Source: Henricia sp. BOLD:AAB3569 (Eukaryota > Echinodermata > Asteroidea > Spinulosida > Echinasteridae). From it: a stretch of DNA of 64,000 bases. Of this stretch, positions 1-10,593 are shown piece by piece. A program made the translations under genes and the position numbers. Position 1 is the first letter of the stretch. Every line of letters begins with the position of its first letter. Where the stretch lies: positions 186,001 through 250,000 of the forward strand of contig JBBELK010000066.1 in the NCBI GenBank assembly GCA_037783545.1, written 5' to 3'. The notes under the pieces were generated by a model. That model did no database searches. It was not told the origin of the DNA and saw only the letters and a program-made list of their open reading frames with translations.

Positions 1-127
1 TAGGGAAAACGGAGCTCGGCTGCGTGGTTATTCCCCTAACCGTGGCTGTTGGGACACCCTGCGCCGCGCTGGTGTACATTTGTACGGCCGTTGACTCACC
101 CCAGATTGTGACGGGAATTAGGTCAAA
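1..127 (+). repeat. Partial satellite monomer at the left edge
   Basis: The window opens at TAGGGAAAACGGAGCTC, part-way through a monomer. It contains the GC-rich half of a short-type unit, without the 6-bp insertion at the TGCGCCGCGC site near 60-69. It continues without a break into the first complete unit at 128, so the array extends to the left beyond the window. Confidence 0.97.
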
Positions 128-150
128 GTGTGTCCCAAATGCCGGCAAAT

Positions 151-173
151 TTGGAAATCAAGGAATTTTCCAA
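151..173 (+). other. 7-bp inverted repeat with 9-nt loop, once per monomer
   Basis: TTGGAAA (151-157) and TTTCCAA (167-173) pair perfectly around TCAAGGAAT. They lie ten bases upstream of the 11-bp dyad, so two stem-loops sit in series in the AT-rich half. The FGIQ-type units change GGAAATC to GGAATTC. This breaks the last stem pair and creates an EcoRI site. The IVQ-type units (26905, 28282, 40455 and others) change the right arm to TGTCCAA. Confidence 0.75.
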
Positions 174-182
174 CCAACTTCA

Positions 183-232
183 AATTTTGCATGCTCCAAA
201 CTGTATATATTCCGCACTTGTCATGCAAAATT
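183..232 (+). other. 11-bp perfect inverted repeat with 28-nt loop, once per monomer
   Basis: The left arm AATTTTGCATG (183-193) and the right arm CATGCAAAATT (222-232) are exact reverse complements. They are separated by 28 nt that hold TATATATT and CCGCACTTGT. Nearly every monomer has both arms. The NC-type units (for example 947, 2318, 51495) carry T to G in the left arm (AATTGTGCATG), which puts one mismatch in the stem with no compensating change on the right. The structure could extrude as a cruciform in DNA or fold as a hairpin in a transcript. Dyad symmetry is a known property of many centromeric satellites. A role here is inference. Confidence 0.85.
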
Positions 233-346
233 GACAGATTTTCGCTGGGAAATGACGGAGAAATTTCAGAGTTTAGGGAAAACGGAGCTCGGCTGCGTGG
301 TTATTCCCCTAACCGTGGCTGTTGGGACACCCTGCGCCGCGCTGGT

Positions 347-358
347 GTACATTTGTAC
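347..358 (+). other. GTACATTTGTAC dyad in the GC-rich half
   Basis: GTACA and TGTAC are reverse complements separated by TT, making a 12-bp near-palindrome that recurs in most units. It lies 16-20 bp downstream of the short/long length site. ggA-type units change it to GTATATTTGTAC, and LRY-type units (3695, 6993, 41553, 47916, 52047, 57282, 60582) change the preceding CTGGTG to CTGAGG, altering the left arm to GTACA preceded by AG. No known binding protein is implied. Confidence 0.6.
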
Positions 359-400
359 GGCCGTTGACTCACCCCAGATTGTGACGGGAATTAGGTCAAA

Positions 401-3142
401 GTGTGTCCCAAATGCCGGCAAATTTGGAAATCAAGGAATTTTCCAACCAACTTCAATTTTTGCATGCTCCAAACTGTATATATTCCGCACTTGTCATGCA
501 AAATTGACAGATTTTCGCTGGGAAATGACGGAGAAATTTCAGAGTTTAGGGAAAACGGAGCTCGGCTGCGTGGTTATTCCCCTAACCGTGGCTGTTGGGA
601 CACCCTGCGCCGCGCTGGTGTACATTTGTACGGCCGTTGACTCACCCCAGATTGTGACGGGAATTAGGTCAAAGTGTGTCCCAAATGCCGGCAAATTTGG
701 AAATCAAGGAATTTTCCAACCAACTTCAAATTTTGCATGCTCCAAACTGTATATATTCCGCACTTGTCATGCAAAATTGACAGATTTTCGCTGGGAAATG
801 ACGGAGAAATTTCAGAGTTTAGGGAAAACGGAGCTCGGCTGCGTGGTTATTCCCCTAACCGTGGCTGTTGGGACACCCTGCGCCGCGCTGGTGTACATTT
901 GTACGGCCGTTGACTCACCCCAGATTGTGACGGGAATTAGGTCAAAGTGTGTCCCAAATGCCGGCAAATTTGGAAATCAAGGAATTTTCCAACCAACTTC
1001 AAATTGTGCATGCTCCAAACTGTATATATTCCGCACTTGTCATGCAAAATTTACAGATTTTCGCTGGGAAATGACGGAGAAATTTCAGAGTTTAGGGAAA
1101 ACGGGGCTCGGCTGCGTGGTTATTCCCCTAACCGTGGCTGTTGGGACACCCTGCGCATGCGCCGCGCTGGTGTACATTTGTACCGCCGTTGACTCACCCC
1201 AGATTGTGACGGGAATTAGGTCAAAGTGTGTCCCAAATGCCGGCAAATTTGGAAATCAAGGAATTTTCCAACCAACTTCAAATTTTGCATGCTCCAAACT
1301 GTATATATTCCGCACTTGTCATGCAAAATTGACAGATTTTCGCTGGGAAATGACGGAGAAATTTCAGAGTTTAGGGAAAACGGAGCTCGGCTGCGTGGTT
1401 ATTCCCCTAACCGTGGCTGTTGGGACACCCTGCGCCGCGCTGGTGTACATTTGTACGGCCGTTGACTCACCCCAGATTGTGACGGGAATTAGGTCAAAGT
1501 GTGTCCCAAATGCCGGCAAATTTGGAAATCAAGGAATTTTCCAACCAACTTCAAATTTTGCATGCTCCAAACTGTATATATTCCGCACTTGTCATGCAAA
1601 ATTGACAGATTTTCGCTGGGAAATGACGGAGAAATTTCAGAGTTTAGGGAAAACGGAGCTCGGCTGCGTGGTTATTCCCCTAACCGTGGCTGTTGGGACA
1701 CCCTGCGCCGCGCTGGTGTACATTTGTACGGCCGTTGACTCACCCCAGATTGTGACGGGAATTAGGTCAAAGTGTGTCCCAAATGCCGGCAAATTTGGAA
1801 ATCAAGGAATTTTCCAACCAACTTCAATTTTTGCATGCTCCAAACTGTATATATTCCGCACTTGTCATGCAAAATTGACAGATTTTCGCTGGGAAATGAC
1901 GGAGAAATTTCAGAGTTTAGGGAAAACGGAGCTCGGCTGCGTGGTTATTCCCCTAACCGTGGCTGTTGGGACACCCTGCGCCGCGCTGGTGTACATTTGT
2001 ACGGCCGTTGACTCACCCCAGATTGTGACGGGAATTAGGTCAAAGTGTGTCCCAAATGCCGGCAAATTTGGAAATCAAGGAATTTTCCAACCAACTTCAA
2101 ATTTTGCATGCCCCAAACTGTATATATTCCGCACTTGTCATGCAAAATTGACAGATTTTCGCTGGGAAATGACGGAGAAATTTCAGAGTTTAGGGAAAAC
2201 GGAGCTCGGCTGCGTGGTTATTCCCCTAACCGTGGCTGTTGGGACACCCTGCGCCGCGCTGGTGTACATTTGTACGGCCGTTGACTCACCCCAGATTGTG
2301 ACGGGAATTAGGTCAAAGTGTGTCCCAAATGCCGGCAAATTTGGAAATCAAGGAATTTTCCAACCAACTTCAAATTGTGCATGCTCCAAACTGTATATAT
2401 TCCGCACTTGTCATGCAAAATTTACAGATTTTCGCTGGGAAATGACGGAGAAATTTCAGAGTTTAGGGAAAACGGGGCTCGGCTGCGTGGTTATTCCCCT
2501 AACCGTGGCTGTTGGGACACCCTGCGCATGCGCCGCGCTGGTGTACATTTGTACCGCCGTTGACTCACCCCAGATTGTGACGGGAATTAGGTCAAAGTGT
2601 GTCCCAAATGCCGGCAAATTTGGAAATCAAGGAATTTTCCAACCAACTTCAAATTTTGCATGCTCCAAACTGTATATATTCCGCACTTGTCATGCAAAAT
2701 TGACAGATTTTCGCTGGGAAATGACGGAGAAATTTCAGAGTTTAGGGAAAACGGAGCTCGGCTGCGTGGTTATTCCCCTAACCGTGGCTGTTGGGACACC
2801 CTGCGCCGCGCTGGTGTACATTTGTACGGCCGTTGACTCACCCCAGATTGTGACGGGAATTAGGTCAAAGTGTGTCCCAAATGCCGGCAAATTTGGAAAT
2901 CAAGGAATTTTCCAACCAACTTCAAATTTTGCATGCTCCAAACTGTATATATTCCGCACTTGTCATGCAAAATTGACATATTTTCGCTGGGAAATGACGG
3001 AGAAATTTCAGAGTTTAGGGAAAACGGAGCTCGGCTGCGTGGTTATTCCCCTAACCGTGGCTGTTGGGACACCCTGCGCCGCGCTGGTGTACATTTGTAC
3101 GGCCGTTGACTCACCCCAGATTGTGACGGGAATTAGGTCAAA
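401..3142 (+). repeat. 5-unit higher-order repeat (1,371 bp), two copies
   Basis: The order SIF unit (CAATTTTTGC), plain, NC long unit, plain, plain is seen at 401-1771 and again at 1772-3142, offset 1,371 bp. A third SIF unit follows at 3143. The NC long unit (947, 2318) is tagged by AATTGTGC, AAATTTACAG, ACGGGGCTC and GTACCGCC together. The copies differ by private changes only: a T to C at about 2112 (unit 2045) and GACATATT in place of GACAGATT at about 2979 (unit 2870). Confidence 0.88.
1153..1162 (+). other. Length-polymorphic site: GCGCATGCGC palindrome of long units
   Basis: Long monomers carry this 10-bp perfect palindrome; short ones have only GCGC followed directly by CGCGC. The 6-bp length difference accounts for all regular 273/279 spacing outside the indel-rich zone. 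The site switches state on several backgrounds: K-type units are long at 19717 and 22204 but short at 4518, 38520 and 45150, and NC-type is long at 947 but short at 5622. Exchange therefore occurs inside monomers. The added bases are in phase with a three-base frame, which keeps the accidental open frame intact. Confidence 0.85.
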
Positions 3143-3967
3143 GTGTGTCCCAAATGCCGGCAAATTTGGAAATCAAGGAATTTTCCAACCAACTTCAATT
3201 TTTGCATGCTCCAAACTGTATATATTCCGCACTTGTCATGCAAAATTGACAGATTTTCGCTGGGAAATGACGGAGAAATTTCAGAGTTTAGGGAAAACGG
3301 AGCTCGGCTGCGTGGTTATTCCCCTAACCGTGGCTGTTGGGACACCCTGCGCCGCGCTGGTGTACATTTGTACGGCCGTTGACTCACCCCAGATTGTGAC
3401 GGGAATTAGGTCAAAGTGTGTCCCAAATGCCGGCAAATTTGGAAATCAAGGAATTTTCCAACCAACTTCAAATTTTGCATGCTCCAAACTGTATATATTC
3501 CGCACTTGTCATGCAAAATTGACAGATTTTCGCTGGGAAATGACGGAGAAATTTCAGAGTTTAGGGAAAACGGAGCTCGGCTGCGTGGTTATTCCCCTAA
3601 CCGTGGCTGTTGGGACACCCTGCGCATGCGCCGCGCTGGTGTACATTTTTACGGCCGTTGACTCACCCCAGATTGTGAAGGGAATTAGGTCAAAGTGTGT
3701 CCCAAATGCCGGCAAATTTGGAAATCAAGGAATTTTCCAACCAACTTCAAATTTTGCATGCTCCAAACTGTATATATTCCGCACTTGTCATGCGAAATTG
3801 ACAGATTTTCGCTGGGAAATGACGGAGAAATTTCAGAGTTTAGGGAAAACGGAGCTCGGCTGCGTGGTTATTCCCCTAACCGTGGCTGTTGGGACACCCT
3901 GCGCCGCGCTGAGGTACATTTGTACGGCCGTTGACTCACCCCATATTGTGACGGGAATTAGGTCAAA

Positions 3968-4244
3968 GTGTGTCCCAAATGCCGGCTAATTTGGAAATCA
4001 AGGAATTTTCCAACCAACTTCAAATTTTGCATGCTCCAAACTGTATATATTCCGCACTTGTCATGCAAAATTGACAGATTTTCGCTGGGAAATGACGGAG
4101 AAATTTCAGAGTTTAGGGAAAACGGAGCTCGGCTGCGTGGTTATTCCCCTAACCGTGGCTGTTGGGACACCCTGCGCATGCGCCGCGCTGGTGTACATTT
4201 GTACGGCCGTTGACTCACCCCAGATTGTGACGGGAATTAGGTCA
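3968..4244 (+). repeat. 277-bp monomer with 2-bp deletion (AGGTCAGTG)
   Basis: The end of this long unit reads AGGTCAGTGTG instead of AGGTCAAAGTGTG, a loss of AA. The same lesion recurs in the units starting at 7266, 17777 and 29386. In all four cases the next unit is the GAGACATT type, so the lesion arose once and was copied as part of a block. It shifts the accidental open frame and ends it. This unit also has GGCTAATT, a private A to T. Confidence 0.9.
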
Positions 4245-5621
4245 GTGTGTCCCAAATGCCGGCAAATTTGGAAATCAAGGAATTTTCCAACCAACTTCAA
4301 ATTTTGCATGCTCCAAACTGTATATATTCCGCACTTGTCATGCAAAATTGACAGATTTTCGCTGGGAAATGACGGAGACATTTCAGAGTTTAGGGAAAAC
4401 GGAGCTCGGCTGCGTGGTTATTCCCCTAACCGTGGCTGTTGGGACACCCTGCGCCGCGCTGGTGTACATTTGTACGGCCGTTGACTCACCCCAGATTGTG
4501 ACGGGAATTACGTCAAAGTGTGTCCCAAATGCCGGCAAATTTGGAAATCAAGGAATTTTCCAACCAACTTCAAATTTTGCATGCTCCAAACTGTATATAT
4601 TCCGCACTTGTCATGCAAAATTGACAGATTTTCGCTGGAAAATGACGGAGAAATTTCAGAGTTTAGGGAAAACGGAGCTCGGCTGCGTGGTTATTCCCCT
4701 AACCGTGGCTGTTGGGACACCCTGCGCCGCGCTGGTGTACATTTGTACGGCCGTTGACTCACCCCAGATTGTGACGGGAATTAGGTCAAAGTGTGTCCCA
4801 AATGCCGGCAAATTTGGAAATCAAGGAATTTTCCAACCAACTTCAAATTGTGCATGCTCCAAACTGTATATATTCCGCACTTGTCATGCAAAATTGACAG
4901 ATTTTCGCTGGGAAATGACGGAGAAATTTCAGAGTTTAGGGAAAACGGAAATCGGCTGCGTGGTTATTCCCCTAACCGTGGCTGTTGGGACACCCTGCGC
5001 ATGCGCCGCGCTGGTGTACATTTGTACGGCCGTTGACTCACCCCAGATTGTGACGGGAATTAGGTCAAAGTGTGTCCCAAATGCCGGCAAATTTGGAAAT
5101 CAAGGAATTTTCCAACCAACTTCAAATTTTGCATGCTCCAAACTGTATATATTCCGCACTTGTCATGCAAAATTGACAGATTTTCGCTGTTAAATGACGG
5201 AGAAATTTCAGAGTTTAGGAAAAACGGAGCTCGGCTGCGTGGTTATTCCCCTAACCGTGGCTGTTGGGACACCCTGCGCATGCGCCGCGCTGGTGTATAT
5301 TTGTACGGCCGTTGACTCACCCCAGATTGTGACGGGAATTAGGTCAAAGTGTGTCCCAAATGCCGGCAAATTTGGAAATCAAGGAATTTTCCAACCAACT
5401 TCAAATTTTGCATGCTCCAAACTATATATATTCCGCACTTGTCATGCAAAATTGACAGATTTTCGCTAGGAAATGACGGAGACATTTCAGAGTTTAGGGA
5501 AAACGGAGCTCGGCTGCGTGGTTATTCCCCTAACCGTGGCTGTTGGGACACCCTGCGCCGCGCTGGTGTACATTTGTACGGCCGTTGACTCACCCCAGAT
5601 TGTGACGGGAATTAGGTCAAA

Positions 5622-5894
5622 GTGTGTCCCAAATGCCGGCAAATTTGGAAATCAAGGAATTTTCCAACCAACTTCAAATTGTGCATGCTCCAAACTGTAT
5701 ATATTCCGCACTTGTCATGCAAAATTTACAGATTTTCGCTGGGAAATGACGGAGAAATTTCAGAGTTTAGGGAAAACGGGGCTCGGCTGCGTGGTTATTC
5801 CCCTAACCGTGGCTGTTGGGACACCCTGCGCCGCGCTGGTGTACATTTGTACGGCCGTTGACTCACCCCAGATTGTGACGGGAATTAGGTCAAA
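5622..5894 (+). repeat. Hybrid short monomer: NC front, plain back
   Basis: The 5' part carries the NC-class markers AATTGTGC, AAATTTACAG and ACGGGGCTC. It then lacks the 6-bp insertion and the GTACCGCC mark that accompany them in every other NC/FT unit. The back half matches a plain short unit. The following unit (5895) has GCCGACAAA together with GACATATT, the latter known otherwise from 2870. This fits an unequal exchange that joined two monomers between the GGGCTC mark and the length site. Confidence 0.75.
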
Positions 5895-8367
5895 GTGTGT
5901 CCCAAATGCCGACAAATTTGGAAATCAAGGAATTTTCCAACCAACTTCAAATTTTGCATGCTCCAAACTGTATATATTCCGCACTTGTCATGCAAAATTG
6001 ACATATTTTCGCTGGGAAATGACGGAGAAATTTCAGAGTTTAGGGAAAACGGAGCTCGGCTGCGTGGTTATTCCCCTAACCGTGGCTGTTGGGACACCCT
6101 GCGCCGCGCTGGTGTACATTTGTACGGCCGTTGACTCACCCCAGATTGTGACGGGAATTAGGTCAAAGTGTGTCCCAAATGCCGGCAAATTTGGAAATCA
6201 AGGAATTTTCCAACCAACTTCAAATTTTGCATGCTCCAAACTGTATATATTCCGCACTTGTCATGCAAAATTGACAGATTTTCGCTGGGAAATGACGGAG
6301 AAATTTCAGAGTTTAGGGAAAACGGAGCTCAGCTGCGTGGTTATTCCCCTAACCGTGGCTGTTGGGACACCCTGCGCCGCGCTGGTGTACATTTGTACGG
6401 CCGTTGACTCACCCCAGATTGTGACGGGAATTAGGTCAAAGTGTGTCCCAAATGCCGGCAAATTTGGAAATCAAGGAATTTTCCAACCAACTTCAATTTT
6501 TGCATGCTCCAAACTGTATATATTCCGCACTTGTCATGCAAAATTGACAGATTTTCGCTGGGAAATGACGGAGAAATTTCAGAGTTTAGGGAAAACGGAG
6601 CTCGGCTGCGTGGTTATTCCCCTAACCGTGGCTGTTGGGACACCCTGCGCCGCGCTGGTGTACATTTGTACGGCCGTTGACTCACCCCAGATTGTGACGG
6701 GAATTAGGTCAAAGTGTGTCCCAAATGCCGGCAAATTTGGAAATCAAGGAATTTTCCAACCAACTTCAAATTTTGCATGCTCCAAACTGTATATATTCCG
6801 CACTTGTCATGCAAAATTGACAGATTTTCGCTGGGAAATGACGGAGAAATTTCAGAGTTTAGGGAAAACGGAGCTCGGCTGCGTGGTTATTCCCCTAACC
6901 GTGGCTGTTGGGACACCCTGCGCATGCGCCGCGCTGGTGTACATTTGTACGGCCGTTGACTCACCCCAGATTGTGAAGGGAATTAGGTCAAAGTGTGTCC
7001 CAAATGCCGGCAAATTTGGAAATCAAGGAATTTTCCAACCAACTTCAAATTTTGCATGCTCCAAACTGTATATATTCCGCACTTGTCATGCGAAATTGAC
7101 AGATTTTCGCTGGGAAATGACGGAGAAATTTCAGAGTTTAGGGAAAACGGAGCTCGGCTGCGTGGTTATTCCCCTAACCGTGGCTGTTGGGACACCCTGC
7201 GCCGCGCTGAGGTACAATTGTACGGCCGTTGACTCACCCCAGATTGTGACGGGAATTAGGTCAAAGTGTGTCCCAAATGCCGGCAAATTTGGAAATCAAG
7301 GAATTTTCCAACCAACTTCAAATTTTGCATGCTCCAAACTGTATATATTCCGCACTTGTCATGCAAAATTGACAGATTTTCGCTGGGAAATGACGGAGAA
7401 ATTTCAGAGTTTAGGGAAAACGGAGCTCGGCTGCGTGGTTATTCCCCTAACCGTGGCTGTTGGGACACCCTGCGCATGCGCCGCGCTGGTGTACATTTGT
7501 ACGGCCGTTGACTCACCCCAGATTGTGACGGGAATTAGGTCAGTGTGTCCCAAATGCCGGCAAATTTGAAAATCAAGGAATTTTCCAACCAACTTCAAAT
7601 TTTGCATGCTCCAAACTGTATATATTCCGCACTTGTCATGCAAAATTGACAGATTTTCGCTGGGAAATGACGGAGACATTTCAGAGTTTAGGGAAAACGG
7701 AGCTCGGCTGCGTGGTTATTCCCCTAACCGTGGCTGTTGGGACACCCTGCGCCGCGCTGGTGTACATTTGTACGGCCGTTGACTCACCCCAGATTGTGAC
7801 GGGAATTAGGTCAAAGTGTGTCCCAAATGCCGGCAAATTTGGAAATCAAGGAATTTTCCAACCAACTTCAAATTTTGCATGCTCCAAACTGTATATATTC
7901 CGCACTTGTCATGCAAAATTGACAGATTATCGCTGGAAAATGACGGAGAAATTTCAGAGTTTAGGGAAAACGGAGCTCGGCTGCGTGGTTATTCCCCTAA
8001 CCGTGGCTGTTGGGACACCCTGCGCCGCGCTGGTGTACATTTGTACGGCCGTTGACTCACCCCAGATTGTGACGGGAATTAGGTCAAAGTGTGTCCCAAA
8101 TGCCGGCAAATTTGGAAATCAAGGAATTTTCCAACCAACTTCAAATTTTGCATGCTCCAAACTGTATATATTCCGCACTTGTCATGCAAAATTGACAGAT
8201 TTTCGCTTGGAAATGACGGAGAAATTTCAGAGTTTAGGGAAAACGGAGCTCGGCTGCGTGGTTATTCCCCTAACCGTGGCTGTTGGGACACACTGCGCAT
8301 GCGCCGCGCTGGTGTACATTTGTACGGCCGTTGACTCACCCCAGATTGTGACGGGAATTAGGTCAAA

Positions 8368-9483
8368 GTGTGTCCCAAATGCCGGCAAATTTGGAAATCA
8401 AGGAATTTTCCAACCAACTTCAAATTTTGCATGCTCCAAACTGTATATATTCCGCACTTGTCATGCAAAATTGACAGATTTTCGCTGGGAAATGACGGAG
8501 AAATTTCAGAGTTTAGGGAAAACGGAGCTCGGCTGCGTGGTTATTCCCCTAACCGTGGCTGTTGGGACACCCTGCGCATGCGCCGCGCTGGTGTACATTT
8601 GTACGGCCGTTGACTCACCCCAGATTGTGACGGGAATTAGGTCAAAGTGTGTCCCAAATGCCGGCAAATTTGGAAATCAAGGAATTTTCCAACCAACTTC
8701 AAATTTTGCATGCTCCAAACTGTATATATTCCGCACTTGTCATGCAAAATTGACAGATTTTCGCTGGGAAATGACGGAGAAATTTCAGAGTTTAGGGAAA
8801 ACGGAGCTCGGCTGCGTGGTTATTCCCCTAACCGTGGCTGTTGGGACACCCTGCGCATGCGCCGCGCTGGTGTACATTTGTACGGCCGTTGACTCACCCC
8901 AGATTGTGACGGGAATTAGGTCAAAGTGTGTCCCAAATGCCGGCAAATTTGGAAATCAAGGAATTTTCCAACCAACTTCAAATTTTGCATGCTCCAAACT
9001 GTATATATTCCGCACTTGTCATGCAAAATTGACAGATTTTCGCTGGGAAATGACGGAGAAATTTCAGAGTTTAGGGAAAACGGAGCTCGGCTGCGTGGTT
9101 ATTCCCCTAACCGTGGCTGTTGGGACACCCTGCGCATGCGCCGCGCTGGTGTACATTTGTACGGCCGTTGACTCACCCCAGATTGTGACGGGAATTAGGT
9201 CAAAGTGTGTCCCAAATGCCGGCAAATTTGGAAATCAAGGAATTTTCCAACCAACTTCAAATTTTGCATGCTCCAAACTGTATATATTCCGCACTTGTCA
9301 TGCAAAATTGACAGATTTTCGCTGGGAAATGACGGAGAAATTTCAGAGTTTAGGGAAAACGGAGCTCGGCTGCGTGGTTATTCCCCTAACCGTGGCTGTT
9401 GGGACACCCTGCGCATGCGCCGCGCTGGTGTACATTTGTACGGCCGTTGACTCACCCCAGATTGTGACGGGAATTAGGTCAAA
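8368..9483 (+). repeat. Run of four identical long monomers (279 bp)
   Basis: Units starting at 8368, 8647, 8926 and 9205 are all consensus plus the 6-bp insertion and appear identical to one another. They serve as the long-type reference. The insertion changes TGCGCCGCGC to TGCGCATGCGCCGCGC, so it is a TGCGC direct repeat spaced by A. It adds a second SphI site (GCATGC) and creates the 10-bp palindrome GCGCATGCGC. A homogeneous run of one monomer type amid mixed neighbours suggests recent single-unit amplification or local conversion. Confidence 0.93.
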
Positions 9484-10593
9484 GTGTGTCCCAAATGCCG
9501 GCAAATTTGGAAATCAAGGAATTTTCCAACCAACTTCAAATTTTGCATGCTCCAAACTGTATATATTCCGCACTTGTCATGCAAAATTGACAGATTTTCG
9601 CTTGGAAATGACGGAGAAATTTCAGAGTTTAGGGAAAACGGAGCTCGGCTGCGTGGTTTTTCCCCTAACCGTGGCTGTTGGGACACCCTGCGCATGCGCC
9701 GCGCTGGTGTACATTTGTACGGCCGTTGACTCACCCCAGATTGTGACGGGAATTAGGTCAAAGTGTGTCCCAAATGCCGACAAATTTGGAAATCAAGGAA
9801 TTTTCCAACCAACTTCAAATTTTGCATGCTCCAAACTGTATATATTCCGCACTTGTCATGCAAAATTGACAGATTTTCGCTGGGAAATGACGGAGAAATT
9901 TCAGAGTTTAGGGAAAACGGAGCTCGGCTGCGTGGTTATTCCCCTAACCGTGGCTGTTGGGACACCCTGCGCATGCGCCGCGCTGGTGTACATTTGTACG
10001 GCCGTTGACTCACCCCAGATTGTGACGAGAATTAGGTCAAAGTGTGTCCCAAATGCCGGCAAATTTGGAAATCAAGGAATTTTCCAACCAACTTCAAATT
10101 TTGCATGCTCCAAACTGTATATATTCCGCACTTGTCATGCAAAATTAACAGATTTTCGCTGGGAAATGACGGAGAAATTTCAGAGTTTAGGGAAAACGGA
10201 GCTCGGCTGCGTGGTTATTCCCCTAACCGTGGCTGTTGGGACACCCTGCGCATGCGCCGCGCTGGTGTACATTTGTACGGCCGTTGACTCACCCCAGATT
10301 GTGACGGGAATTAGGTCAAAGTGTGTCCCAAATGCCGGCAAATTTGGAATTCAAGGAATTTTCCAACCAACTTCAAATTTTGCATGCTCCAAACTGTATA
10401 TATTCCGCACTTGTCATGCAAAATTGACAGATTTTCGCTTGGAAATGACGGAGAAATTTCAGAGTTTAGGGAAAACGGAGCTCGGCTGCGTGGTTATTCC
10501 CCTAACCGTGGCTGTTGGGACACCCTGCGCCGCGCTGGTGTACATTTGTACGGCCGTTGACTCACCCCAGATTGTGACGGGAATTACGTCAAA

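Larger units (their letters stand above)
128..400 (+). repeat. Reference short monomer (273 bp)
   Basis: This unit matches the commonest state at almost every variable site and serves as the short reference. It has 129 G/C in 273 bp. Order of landmarks: TGCCGGCA (140-147); inverted repeat TTGGAAA/TTTCCAA (151-173); 11-bp inverted repeat (183-232) with TATATATT in its loop; TTTAGGG (272-278); GAGCTC (SacI site); CCCCTAACC; the TGCGCCGCGC length site; GTACATTTGTAC (347-358); and CGGCCG. One SacI, one NaeI and one SphI site per unit should give a ladder in digests. The same plain short state recurs at 674, 1226, 1499, 2597, 21931, 26632, 28009 and 58380, apart from downstream edge changes. Confidence 0.97.
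3143..8088 (+). repeat. 12-unit repeat (3,298 bp period), second copy partial
   Basis: Units at 3143, 3416, 3695, 3968, 4245 and 4518 match in type those at 6441, 6714, 6993, 7266, 7543 and 7816. The order is SIF; long with GTGAAGGG; LRY with ATGCGAAA; long with the 2-bp deletion; ACATTTC unit; K unit. The period is 3,298 bp, which is twelve units less 2 bp. The second copy diverges at 8089. Each copy has private substitutions (for example TAATTTGG at about 3987, TACAATTG at about 7214, GATTATCGC at about 7929), so this is older than the 11.6 kb duplication. Confidence 0.8.

Noticed and set aside
200-215. TATATATT as a promoter TATA box
   Set aside because: It lies in the loop of the 11-bp dyad and no start-site context or downstream gene exists. 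Transcription of the satellite is possible but not shown by the sequence.
236-262. CENP-B box in GATTTTCGCTGGGAAATG and its CTTGG variant
   Set aside because: TTCG and a later CGG are present, and the CTTGGAAATG variant resembles the middle of the box. However, the spacing is several bases too long and the CGGGA end is missing, so it does not fit the 17-bp consensus.
280-345. tRNA- or Pol III-type internal promoter in the GC-rich half
   Set aside because: No B-box-like GGTTCGANTCC sequence and no cloverleaf pairing could be found.
128-367. Small 79-81-residue ORFs, one per monomer, starting at GTG
   Set aside because: They are the same satellite read in another frame and repeat in nearly every unit. 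The Cys-x-x-Cys at the start is too short to support a zinc-binding domain, and no ribosome binding site logic applies to satellite DNA.
4106-4381. Minus-strand ORFs of about 60-91 residues (also at 7404, 17915, 29524 and others)
   Set aside because: They appear only where indels or variant units remove a stop on the opposite strand. They have no conserved extent and no supporting signals.
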